Below are positions 26,476-34,306 of a stretch of DNA of 64,000 bases, in pieces. The notes below the pieces were generated by a model. The model was given only the letters and a program-made list of their open reading frames with translations, ran no database searches and had not been told where the DNA came from. Numbering within the stretch: the stretch's first letter is position 1; the number at the start of each line of letters is the position of its first letter. Made by a program: the position numbers and the translations under genes. The stretch comes from Anabaena sp. UHCC 0204 (GTDB lineage: Bacteria > Cyanobacteriota > Cyanobacteriia > Cyanobacteriales > Nostocaceae), in NCBI RefSeq assembly GCF_009711975.1, contig NZ_VIKW01000001.1, forward strand, positions 168,824-232,823, in the 5' to 3' direction.

Positions 26476-28128
26476 ATGACTAACATCCCCATTCCTATTT
26501 CTGGTGAATCACATCACCACGAACCGCCCCAAACCTGGAGAACATACTTCAGCTTTAGTACAGATCATAAAGTTATCGGTATTCAATACCTGGTTACTTC
26601 TTTTATCTTCTTCTTGGTTGGTGGTATCTTCGCCATGATTTTGCGCGGAGAACTCATTACTCCTGAATCGGATTTAATTGACCGCACAGTATATAACGGA
26701 ATGTTCACCATGCACGGAACAGTGATGCTGTTTCTGTGGACATTTCCCTCCCTTGTGGGTTTAGCTAATTACCTCGTTCCGCTGATGATTGGGGCGCGAG
26801 ATATGGCTTTTCCTCGCTTGAATGCGATCGCTTTTTGGATGGTCCCAGTGGTGGGAATTCTCCTCATGACTAGCTTCTTTGTTCCCGGTGGACCGGCTCA
26901 ATCTGGCTGGTGGGCATATCCCCCCGTGAGTACCCAAAACCCCACAGGAAACTTGATTAATGGTCAAGTTCTCTGGTTATTAGCGGTCGCCATTTCCGGT
27001 GTATCTTCCATTATGGGTGCGGTGAATTTTGTCACCACCATTGTGAAAATGCGAGCGCCGGGAATGGGTTTCTTTAGAATGCCTCTTTTTGTTTGGGCAG
27101 TATTTAGCGCCCAAATTATCCAATTATTTGGACTCCCAGCTTTAACAGCAGGAGCGGTAATGTTGCTGTTTGACATTACATTGGGAACTGCCTTTTTTGA
27201 CCCCACCAAAGGCGGAAATCCGGTGATGTTCCAGCATTATTTCTGGTTCTATTCTCACCCAGCGGTTTATGTAATCATTTTGCCTATCTTCGGGATTTTC
27301 TCGGAAATATTTCCCGTTTATTCTCGCAAACCTTTATTTGGTTACAAAGTCGTTGCTGTTTCTTCAATGTTAATTGCTGTAGTTAGCGGCATTGTTTGGG
27401 TACACCATATGTATGTGAGTGGTACTCCTGGTTGGCTACGGTTGTTTTTCATGTTGACAACTATGTTTGTATCTATTCCCACGGGGATTAAGGTATTTGC
27501 TTGGGTGGCAACTATTTGGGGTGGCAAAATTCGTTTAGATACACCCATGTTATTTGCTTTGGGTGCTTTGGTAATGTTTGTGTTTGCTGGCATTACAGGA
27601 ATTATGCTTTCTTCTGTACCAGTGGATGTTCATGTTAACAATACCTATTTTGTAGTTGGTCATTTCCATTATGTTCTCTATGGAACTGTGACTATGGGAA
27701 TGTATGCTGCTATCTATCATTGGTTTCCGAAAATGACGGGCAGAATGTTCCATGAAGGTTGGGGCAAAATCCATTTTTGGTTAGCATTTATCGGCACAAA
27801 TTTGAATTTCTTACCTATGCACCCTTTAGGTTTGCAAGGTATGGTTCGCCGTGTTGCTTCTTATGCACCTGAATTAATTGGTTGGAATATTATTGCTAGT
27901 TTGGGTTCTTTTCTGTTAGGAATGTCTACTCTTCCTTTCATCTTCAATATGTTAATTTCTTGGATGGATGGAGAAAAAGCTCCTGATAATCCTTGGAGAG
28001 CAATTGGTTTGGAATGGACTGTTTCTTCTCCTCCTCCTGTTGAGAATTTTGAGGAAATTCCGATTGTTACTTGTGAGCCTTATGGTTATGGTAAGCCTGA
28101 GTTAATGGCATTTTCTGAACATGAGTAA
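26476..28128 (+). CDS. ctaD: Heme-copper oxidase subunit I, A2-type
   Basis: 550 residues, 12 membrane helices, catalytic subunit reducing O2 to water. Visible ligands: His80 (low-spin heme), His261, His310-His311 (CuB), His396 and His398 (hemes). The D-channel entry Asp109 (IGARDMAFP) and K-channel Lys339 (PTGIKVFAW) are kept. Helix VI reads Y259-S-H-P-A-V-Y265: the usual Glu of HPEVY is missing and YSHPAV is present, the definition of A2-type heme-copper oxygen reductases. The Asp of HDTYF is also changed (NNTYF). It works with ctaC and ctaE here. Confidence 0.95.
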   Translation: MTNIPIPISGESHHHEPPQTWRTYFSFSTDHKVIGIQYLVTSFIFFLVGGIFAMILRGELITPESDLIDRTVYNGMFTMHGTVMLFLWTFPSLVGLANYLVPLMIGARDMAFPRLNAIAFWMVPVVGILLMTSFFVPGGPAQSGWWAYPPVSTQNPTGNLINGQVLWLLAVAISGVSSIMGAVNFVTTIVKMRAPGMGFFRMPLFVWAVFSAQIIQLFGLPALTAGAVMLLFDITLGTAFFDPTKGGNPVMFQHYFWFYSHPAVYVIILPIFGIFSEIFPVYSRKPLFGYKVVAVSSMLIAVVSGIVWVHHMYVSGTPGWLRLFFMLTTMFVSIPTGIKVFAWVATIWGGKIRLDTPMLFALGALVMFVFAGITGIMLSSVPVDVHVNNTYFVVGHFHYVLYGTVTMGMYAAIYHWFPKMTGRMFHEGWGKIHFWLAFIGTNLNFLPMHPLGLQGMVRRVASYAPELIGWNIIASLGSFLLGMSTLPFIFNMLISWMDGEKAPDNPWRAIGLEWTVSSPPPVENFEEIPIVTCEPYGYGKPELMAFSEHE

Positions 28129-28181
28129 TTTGTAGGGTGCGTTGTTTTTGACGCACTTTCTCTCTGCTTTTTAATTTTTTG

Positions 28182-28211
28182 TTCACGCAGAGACGCAGAG
28201 GCGCTGAGAGG
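28182..28211. repeat. CGCAGAG-type dispersed repeat in the ctaD-ctaE gap
   Basis: TTCACGCAGAGACGCAGAGG followed by CGCTGAGAGG; same family as 33414-33442, 52818-52845, 53254-53281 and 54569-54595. Confidence 0.65.
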
Positions 28212-28275
28212 GAAGGAGTGTTGCTGGAGTTTGTGTTTAATGGCAACTAATAACTAATTTACTGATTTGGAAATT

Positions 28276-28884
28276 ATGATGGATAGTTCTATTTCTTCGG
28301 AAGATTTACAACCTCATCACAGTCATGAGCATGAACATGATGAGGAAGGCAATAAAATGTTTGGTTTTATTGTTTTTCTGTTATCGGAAAGTGTCATTTT
28401 TTTGAGTTTCTTTGCTGGCTATATTATCTACAAAACTTCTGCTGTTAATTGGTTGCCGACTGGTGTTTCTGGTTTGGCAATAAAAGAACCTACTATTAAT
28501 ACGGTGGTGCTTGTTGCTAGTAGTTTTGTCATTTATTTTGCAGAAAAGGCTCTAGAAAGACATGATTTCAAAAGTTACCGTCTATTGTTGTTTTTAACGA
28601 TGATCATGGGTGGTTATTTCCTTTATGGCCAAGCTGTGGAATGGAGTGAACTGGAATTTGGTTTTACTTCTGGTACTTTTGGCGGAATGTTTTATCTATT
28701 AACTGGTTTTCACGGTTTGCACGTTTTTACGGGTATTCTGTTACAGTTAATTGTCTTATTGCGTTCTTTCATTCCTGGTAATTTTGATAATGGACATTTT
28801 GGCATAAATGCCACTTCTTTGTTTTGGCACTTTGTTGATGTGATCTGGATTATTTTGTTTCTACTTATCTACGTTTGGCAGTAG
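28276..28884 (+). CDS. ctaE: Heme-copper oxidase subunit III
   Basis: 202 residues from ATG 28276 (a TTG at 28267 is also open). A His-rich, probably flexible N-terminus (HHSHEHEHDEEGN) precedes five membrane helices. LSESVIFLSFFAGYIIYK with its conserved Glu, YLLTGFHGLHVFTGI and the C-terminal LFWHFVDVIWIILF are typical of subunit III, the non-redox partner. The His/Glu-rich N-terminus might bind metal; that is speculation. Third gene of the oxidase cluster. Confidence 0.93.
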   Translation: MMDSSISSEDLQPHHSHEHEHDEEGNKMFGFIVFLLSESVIFLSFFAGYIIYKTSAVNWLPTGVSGLAIKEPTINTVVLVASSFVIYFAEKALERHDFKSYRLLLFLTMIMGGYFLYGQAVEWSELEFGFTSGTFGGMFYLLTGFHGLHVFTGILLQLIVLLRSFIPGNFDNGHFGINATSLFWHFVDVIWIILFLLIYVWQ

Positions 28885-28910
28885 GGAAATAATAGTATTT
28901 ATTTGTGGTT

Positions 28911-28957
28911 CGTAGTGGGTACTTTAGTACCCGGAAAGCACTCAAGTGCTGACTACG
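28911..28957. repeat. Cloverleaf (three-way junction) palindromic element
   Basis: Outer stem CGTAGT (28911-28916) / ACTACG (28952-28957) encloses two hairpins: GGGTACTTTAGTACCC (28917-28932) and AGCACTCAAGTGCT (28937-28950). All three stems are perfect. It lies 26 bp after the ctaE stop, so it may end or stabilise the oxidase transcript. Confidence 0.8.
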
Positions 28958-29024
28958 AGCTTATTTTATTGACAAAATACTGTTTTAACTTCTCATCATT
29001 TAGCAAATGCTAATGCTTGAAAGG

Positions 29025-29066
29025 TGTCTGAATCAGGATTTCCAGGATTTAAGGATTTACAGGATA
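29025..29066. repeat. GTCTGAATCAGGATT element, left half only
   Basis: TGTCTGAATCAGGATTTCC followed by AGGATTTAAGGATTTACAGG. It adjoins the 3' end of the truncated antitoxin-like ORF (29129-29371), so its insertion may have removed the end of that gene. Confidence 0.6.
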
Positions 29067-29128
29067 AGAAAATTATTGAGTGAAAAATAATCTTTGATTT
29101 CTACAAATTTATTAATCTTTTATCTGTA

Positions 29129-29371
29129 TTAACCATTGGTTGGCTGTATTTCATAATTTAACTGATAATGTTGATCTTCAAAATTCTCAATTAGCCTTAC
29201 CAATAATTCCAACAACATATTTTCTTCTGGTGTTAGATGAGAACGAGAAAGTAAATCTTCGACAACTGCTAAAAACTTCTCATTTTCTTCTTCAGTTTTG
29301 ATGACTCGCGGTTGATACTGAGACAGTAATTTGCTGTAAGCTTCTGAATTATATGGATGTCGCTCTTTCAT
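29129..29371 (-). CDS. HigA-like antitoxin, N-terminal domain only (truncated)
   Basis: 80 residues from the Met at 29371; the frame is open to 29449 but that part overlaps the previous ORF. The segment YSKLLSQYQPRVIKTEEENE followed by TPEENMLLELLVRLIENFED resembles the N-terminal dimerisation region of COG5499-type HigA antitoxins. Those normally continue into a helix-turn-helix domain of about 50 residues, which is missing. A GTCTGAATC repeat begins about 60 bp beyond the stop. It is the last gene of the minus-strand cassette that starts at 31647. Confidence 0.55.
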   Translation of the reverse strand: MKERHPYNSEAYSKLLSQYQPRVIKTEEENEKFLAVVEDLLSRSHLTPEENMLLELLVRLIENFEDQHYQLNYEIQPTNG

Positions 29372-29414
29372 ATCTGAGTTTATCCTAATTTTTAAATTTA
29401 GCTGCTTGTAAGAC

Positions 29415-29594
29415 TTATAACATACTATTTGCAGCGTCGAAAGCATCATAAGGCGACCAAACTGGATAAAATTGATCAGCTTTAATTAAGTTAGTTTCTT
29501 CTTGCGCTAGTTCAGATATCAAAACCTGCATGATGTACAGTTTATCTGCACGGCTGAGAGTGTGTAGGGTGTTGAGAAGTCCTGTAGAAACCAT
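29415..29594 (-). CDS. Small protein of a cyanobacterial LSRADKL...WSPYDAFDAA type
   Basis: 59 residues from ATG 29594, only 35 bp after the DUF4435-like gene. The sequence NTLHTLSRADKLYIMQVLIS, a middle part rich in acidic residues, and YPVWSPYDAFDAANSML resemble small proteins often seen next to toxin or protease genes in cyanobacteria. I recall the pattern but cannot name the function; an antitoxin or labile partner is an inference. The family usually has a somewhat longer C-terminal helix, so this one may be clipped. Confidence 0.55.
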   Translation of the reverse strand: MVSTGLLNTLHTLSRADKLYIMQVLISELAQEETNLIKADQFYPVWSPYDAFDAANSML

Positions 29595-29629
29595 TAAAAA
29601 ACTCCGGTATTTTCAAGAAGGATAAAAAT

Positions 29630-30580
29630 TTATTCTATTCCTGTTAAATTGGCAGCTTGTTGAAAATAAACATTTAACATTAAACCTATATCATGAAGAA
29701 TAGCAGAATTAATATTCTTTTCTATTTCTGGTAAAAGCATTTCCTCAACAAAGATATCATATTTAAGCTCACGTATGGATAGATAATGGTAAGCTTTATT
29801 AAACAAATGTTTCAATGCCTCTCTACCCTGAAACAATCTCTTTGCTTGATCAATATCTAGCATCATAGGGTCATGAAACCAAGATTTCCATGTAATCTCT
29901 TGTAATTTATTATCGAGTATTGTTTCTAAATATTGTATTTTTGTTTGAGATTCTCCACCCTTTATTTGTATTTGGTTTAAAAACCAAATCTCAATCTCAT
30001 CTAAAGAGGATATCTGATTTTGTGGTTTATCTAATTTTAATCTTTCGTAATGTTGTATAAAGCGAAATCTTAAACACTCAACTAATTCATTACATATAGA
30101 ATTTTGCAAATATTCTATTAACCATTGATCTAATTGTTCTTTTGTCAATGTATTTTGTGTATTTCTTTTATATGGTTTTTTGCCTTTAGCTTGAGTAGGT
30201 AACTGATTTAAGATATTAGCTATAGTTTCAGTTTCTTCCAAAAGATAATTTTCCCATTCATGTCTAAGCCAATAGACTATTTTAGCTGCTTTATTCTCAA
30301 TTAAAGTAGCATCTATTGTATGATTATCTTTATTAATTGTTTTTTGTGCTGTAAAATCTCGATCCTTAATTGCAATAACAGGTATATGTCTATGTAAACT
30401 ACTCTTTCTGTATAGAATTTTAGCGATGCTATTAAAGTTTCCGCTACCACCAACCTCAATAACATCATAGTTTATCTTAGGAAGAATATTTGCTGAAATT
30501 AAATTTCCAATGGATCTATTTATAAATGAAATTTCCTTTCCTTCAATGAGGATATATAAAAAATCTTTAAATATTTCCAT
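29630..30580 (-). CDS. DUF4435/TOPRIM-like protein, AriB-like second gene of a two-gene ATPase system
   Basis: 316 residues. The N-terminus has a TOPRIM-like layout: LIEGKE (Glu13) about 60 residues before AIKDRDF (Asp73, Asp75), with EVGGSGNF between. This is the pattern of DUF4435 proteins, including the AriB effector nuclease of PARIS anti-phage systems. The C-terminal two thirds are helical and unfamiliar. Its ATG shares one base with the stop of the upstream ATPase gene (TAATG), so the two are translationally coupled. The gene is AT-rich compared with neighbours. A general DUF4435 partner of an AAA ATPase is the safer reading; PARIS is an inference. Confidence 0.7.
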   Translation of the reverse strand: MEIFKDFLYILIEGKEISFINRSIGNLISANILPKINYDVIEVGGSGNFNSIAKILYRKSSLHRHIPVIAIKDRDFTAQKTINKDNHTIDATLIENKAAKIVYWLRHEWENYLLEETETIANILNQLPTQAKGKKPYKRNTQNTLTKEQLDQWLIEYLQNSICNELVECLRFRFIQHYERLKLDKPQNQISSLDEIEIWFLNQIQIKGGESQTKIQYLETILDNKLQEITWKSWFHDPMMLDIDQAKRLFQGREALKHLFNKAYHYLSIRELKYDIFVEEMLLPEIEKNINSAILHDIGLMLNVYFQQAANLTGIE

Positions 30581-31647
30581 TATTTTTCTTCCAAATCACC
30601 CAAATTAATAATTTCCGAATCATAAAACATTTTTGCTACTGTTGGGGAATGGGTTGTAAAAATATATTGATTATTGGAGTCATCTTCTCGCAAAACTTGA
30701 ATTAATCTTTTTTGCCAAGCAGGATGTAAATGTAGTTCAACTTCGTCAATGAGAACAATAGAATTTTTCGCCGTATCTGCTGCTAAACCAACCAGAATTC
30801 TTAAAATTTGATGTTCACCTGAACTCATTTGTAGTAAATCATATTCTACACCCTTTCTTTTTAGAATCAAAGTATCAGAATCTGGTCCAGACTCTAAACC
30901 TATTAATTCTGAAGGGAAGCAAATTTTATTAAATAATCTTTTAACTCTCTTCCAATAGGATTCCCCATACTTTGCCTCATTCCAAGTTAGGTCTTTTCGG
31001 TAATACTCGTTCAGCCAGGATAACATATCACTATTTGCATTCTTTTTCTCTATATTATTCAAGTTTTTTAGTAGTCGTACAGTACGTCTTTGATCTAAAT
31101 AGCAAACTCCGCCAATTTTATCAAAAATTTCATAATTCTGAAGATTAGATGATACTGTTTTAGATGCACGCCCTCTTGCACCTAGAACTTGTACAGCATT
31201 ATTCGGCTCATACCTAAATTCATATTGAGTTTTAGATTGGGCAAAATTTGGAAAACTCCAAATCACTTTTGCCGGACTATTTAGAGGAGGAATATCTCCT
31301 TTGGAAAAATCAAAATTTTGATTTAGCTTAAGAGACGAAAAAACCCTATTAATTGCTTCTGCTTCATTTTTTTCAATGGAATATTCAAATGTTATTTGAG
31401 CAATATTACCTCTACCTCTAACCAATTGTTGTACATTATATTCCAATCCGTCTCTTAGTGATGGTTTAGTTGGATTTTCAAATACTTTAACTACTACATG
31501 AATTGCATCTAAAATGGAAGTTTTGCCTGAACTATTCGGTCCGACAATTAAATTGATAGGTCGAGGATGACCAAGTAAATCGGTAAAATCTAAAGAAATA
31601 TTTTGAATGGCACGAAAGTTTTTTATTTCCAAGAAATGTAATTTCAT
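30580..31647 (-). CDS. AAA/ABC-type ATPase (AAA_15/AAA_21), AriA-like
   Basis: 355 residues, soluble. Starts LHFLEIKNFRAIQNISLDF as in RecF/SMC-like defence ATPases. Walker A GPNSSGKT at 36-43, ABC-like signature SSGEHQ at 275-280, Walker B SIVLIDEVELHLHP at about 296-309 and H-switch TTHSP (His333). The central part is short, without the long coiled coil of SMC proteins. It overlaps the DUF4435-like gene by one base. An ATPase next to a separate TOPRIM/DUF4435 protein is the arrangement of PARIS (AriA-AriB); OLD and GajA proteins fuse the two. No restriction-modification or phage gene is beside it. Confidence 0.85.
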   Translation of the reverse strand: MKLHFLEIKNFRAIQNISLDFTDLLGHPRPINLIVGPNSSGKTSILDAIHVVVKVFENPTKPSLRDGLEYNVQQLVRGRGNIAQITFEYSIEKNEAEAINRVFSSLKLNQNFDFSKGDIPPLNSPAKVIWSFPNFAQSKTQYEFRYEPNNAVQVLGARGRASKTVSSNLQNYEIFDKIGGVCYLDQRRTVRLLKNLNNIEKKNANSDMLSWLNEYYRKDLTWNEAKYGESYWKRVKRLFNKICFPSELIGLESGPDSDTLILKRKGVEYDLLQMSSGEHQILRILVGLAADTAKNSIVLIDEVELHLHPAWQKRLIQVLREDDSNNQYIFTTHSPTVAKMFYDSEIINLGDLEEK

Positions 31648-31836
31648 ATACTTCGTAATTCTTGTATTTTATTTAACTTAAAATAGACGGCAAATTAATC
31701 ATAATCTCTAACAAAGCTGACTGTCATTATAGCACGTTAACCTGCTATTAGGGGTGCGAAACCATTTTCCAAACCCATCCCACCAACTACCCAACAAGCG
31801 GTAAAATTAACATCCATCCCCAATTCTCTCCTTGAT

Positions 31837-33348
31837 ATGTATTGCGATTACCTGGTACAAATCCTCACAGCCCGCGTATATGATGTAGCCCAGGAAACAC
31901 CACTGGAATATGCCCCTATTCTCTCCCACCGTATTAATAACAAACTCCTCCTGAAACGGGAAGATATGCAATCGGTCTTCTCCTTCAAACTGCGGGGCGC
32001 ATATAACAAAATGGTCAATCTCACCCCAGACTTACTTAAACAGGGTGTCATAGCCGCTTCTGCTGGCAATCATGCCCAAGGTGTGGCTTTAGCTGCCAGT
32101 CGCTTGGGTACAAAAGCCATCATCGTTATGCCCGTGATTACGCCCCAGGTAAAAATAAATGCCGTCAAAGCCCGCGGCGGAGAAGTTGTATTACATGGCA
32201 ATAACTATGATGATGCTTATGCCTACGCCCGGCAAATGGAAGCAGAAAAAGGATTAACTTTTATACATCCCTTTGATGATCCGGAAGTGATTGCTGGCCA
32301 GGGAACAATTGGTATGGAAATACTCCGCCAATATCAACAACCTATTCATGCCATCTTTGTGGCTATTGGTGGTGGTGGTTTGATTTCTGGTATTGCAGCT
32401 TATGTCAAACGGTTGCGTCCCGATATTAAAATTATTGGTGTTGAACCTGTGGACGCTAACGCCATGTATCAATCATTGCAAGCTGGGAAGAGAGTGCGGT
32501 TGTCTCAGGTAGGTTTATTTGCTGACGGTGTAGCGGTGCGGGAAGTAGGAGAAGAAACCTTCCGGTTATGTCAACAATACGTAGATGAAATTATTTTAGT
32601 GGATACAGATGCCACCTGTGCGGCGATTAAAGACGTGTTTGAGGATACTCGTTCTATTTTAGAACCTGCGGGGGCATTAGCGATCGCTGCTGCTAAAGTT
32701 TACGCAGAAAGAGAACAAATTCAAGATCAAACTCTCATCGCTGTTGCTTGTGGTGCTAACATGAATTTTGATCGCTTGCGTTTTGTGGCTGAAAGAGCAG
32801 AATTTGGAGAACGTCGAGAAGCTATTTTTGCAGTTAGAATTCCCGAAGAAAGAGGTAGTTTAAGAAAGTTTTGTGACTGTATTGGTAAACGCAATCTCAC
32901 AGAATTTAATTATCGGATTGCTGACAATCAAGAAGCACATATTTTTGTGGGTATGCAAATAGAAAACCGTGCCGACGCGGCGAAAGTAGTTGAAGATTTT
33001 GAATCTCACGGTTTAAAAACCATAGATTTAACAGACGACGAATTAACAAAATTGCATTTGCGTCACATGGTAGGAGGACATTCTCCCCTTGCAGAAAATG
33101 AACTACTTTATCGGTTTGAATTTCCCGAACGTCCAGGGGCTTTAATGCAGTTTGTAACTTCTATGTCTCCTGATTGGAATATTAGCTTATTTCATTATCG
33201 CAATAATGGTGCAGACTATGGACGGATTGTAGTAGGAATGCAAGTTCCCCCCCATGAAATGGAAGAATGGCAATCATTTTTAGATACTCTCGGTTATCAC
33301 TATTGGAATGAAAGTGATAATCCTGCATATAAGTTGTTTTTAGGTTAA
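31837..33348 (+). CDS. ilvA: Threonine ammonia-lyase (biosynthetic)
   Basis: 503 residues. PLP enzyme making 2-oxobutanoate from threonine, first step of isoleucine synthesis. The catalytic domain shows the PLP lysine in SFKLRGAYNKM, SAGNHAQGVALAA, GGGGLISG and CGANMNFDRL. Two ACT-like regulatory units follow (from AIFAVRIPEERGSLRKF and YRFEFPERPGALMQF), the arrangement of the isoleucine-inhibited form. Divergent from the ATPase cassette across a 190-bp gap. Confidence 0.96.
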   Translation: MYCDYLVQILTARVYDVAQETPLEYAPILSHRINNKLLLKREDMQSVFSFKLRGAYNKMVNLTPDLLKQGVIAASAGNHAQGVALAASRLGTKAIIVMPVITPQVKINAVKARGGEVVLHGNNYDDAYAYARQMEAEKGLTFIHPFDDPEVIAGQGTIGMEILRQYQQPIHAIFVAIGGGGLISGIAAYVKRLRPDIKIIGVEPVDANAMYQSLQAGKRVRLSQVGLFADGVAVREVGEETFRLCQQYVDEIILVDTDATCAAIKDVFEDTRSILEPAGALAIAAAKVYAEREQIQDQTLIAVACGANMNFDRLRFVAERAEFGERREAIFAVRIPEERGSLRKFCDCIGKRNLTEFNYRIADNQEAHIFVGMQIENRADAAKVVEDFESHGLKTIDLTDDELTKLHLRHMVGGHSPLAENELLYRFEFPERPGALMQFVTSMSPDWNISLFHYRNNGADYGRIVVGMQVPPHEMEEWQSFLDTLGYHYWNESDNPAYKLFLG

Positions 33349-33413
33349 TTTGATATCAAGGTCTAAACAAGTTTATTACAGCTATTTTCAGATAAATTAA
33401 CCAATTTCTTTGT

Positions 33414-33442
33414 TTCACGCAAAGACGCAGAGGCGCAAAGGA
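33414..33442. repeat. CGCAAAG-type dispersed repeat
   Basis: TTCACGCAAAGACGCAGAGG then CGCAAAGGA, in the gap between ilvA and a convergent gene. Confidence 0.65.
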
Positions 33443-33488
33443 AGAAATATGTGAAAATTGCTGTAATTTTGGGTTTATGGGGATGATT

Positions 33489-33935
33489 CTAATTTACCTG
33501 AATTGTTTGCGGAGTAAAACTAGATGAACTATCCCAATAGTCTACTTTATTAATTTTGACTTTTAGTAATGCAATGTTGGGTTCATCTATTCCTTTTGGA
33601 AACCAAGTTTGTAATTTTGGTTGCCATTTTGTTTGCAGTTGATCACGATCTCTTGTTAATTGTGCTGTACCTAATATGGAAACATACCGCTGCTGAGTAG
33701 GTACAGAAAAACTAATATTCACCTGTTGATGATGTTGGATTTCTACTACTTTATGGGAATTATCTAAGGTAAAAAACCAAAGCGTCGCATTATCGTCAAT
33801 ATCATTCCACATTGACATGGGACGACTATGTAAACTGCCATCATCATCAACTGTGGTTAACATCCCACATTCAATCCCTTGAAGTAGTTCACGCAATTCC
33901 TGAACTTGTGGTTTTGTCTCTAAAGATTGTGTCAT
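33489..33935 (-). CDS. Pyridoxamine 5'-phosphate oxidase-family flavin-binding protein
   Basis: 148 residues, split-barrel fold of the general stress protein 26 type: ECGMLTTVDDDGSLHSRPMS at the N-terminus, TLWFFTLDNSHKVVEI, and the closing KINKVDYWDSSS. Members bind FMN, FAD or F420 and act as small oxidoreductases; the true PNPOx C-terminal domain is absent, so it is not PdxH. Substrate unknown. Stands alone. Confidence 0.85.
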   Translation of the reverse strand: MTQSLETKPQVQELRELLQGIECGMLTTVDDDGSLHSRPMSMWNDIDDNATLWFFTLDNSHKVVEIQHHQQVNISFSVPTQQRYVSILGTAQLTRDRDQLQTKWQPKLQTWFPKGIDEPNIALLKVKINKVDYWDSSSSFTPQTIQVN

Positions 33936-34306
33936 TATATCTTGAATTTTGATTTTATAAGGATGGGTGATATTTTTAGTGTTAAAGTTTTTTAGTTTAT
34001 ATACGTGAGTCTAAAGAGGTAATTATCAAAATCTGTTTTTACCAATTTATAACTAAAGAAATATACCCAATAGCAGATGGTTATTAAATGTTTTCAGTTT
34101 ATTAAAATAATGAACTTGCATAAAATAAGATTTAAAAAGTAATTAACCGCAGATAAATACTGTTAATAATTATTCTATAGCGGTATGCACTCTTTGTGAG
34201 ATACAGTCAGCCAATCGCCAACCCTGTAGGGGCGCAGACCCTGCGCCCTCTATTGTATTGCATCAAGGGCGATAACCGCTATATGCAGTTTCACATACAG
34301 TTGTTA
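33936..34306. other. Intergenic region containing MITE copy 2
   Basis: About 370 bp. The last 130 bp are taken up by the 109-bp MITE (34176-34283). The rest is AT-rich and should contain the promoter for the minus-strand flavin protein. Confidence 0.5.
34176..34283. mobile_element. 109-bp MITE, copy 2
   Basis: TATAGCGGTATGCACTCTTT at the left and GATAACCGCTATA at the right. The interior differs from copy 1 (23521-23629) mainly in the GC palindrome (GTAGGGGCGCAGACCC / TGCGCCCTC here), with matching changes on both sides of the stem. Lies just downstream of the alpha/beta hydrolase stop. Confidence 0.75.
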
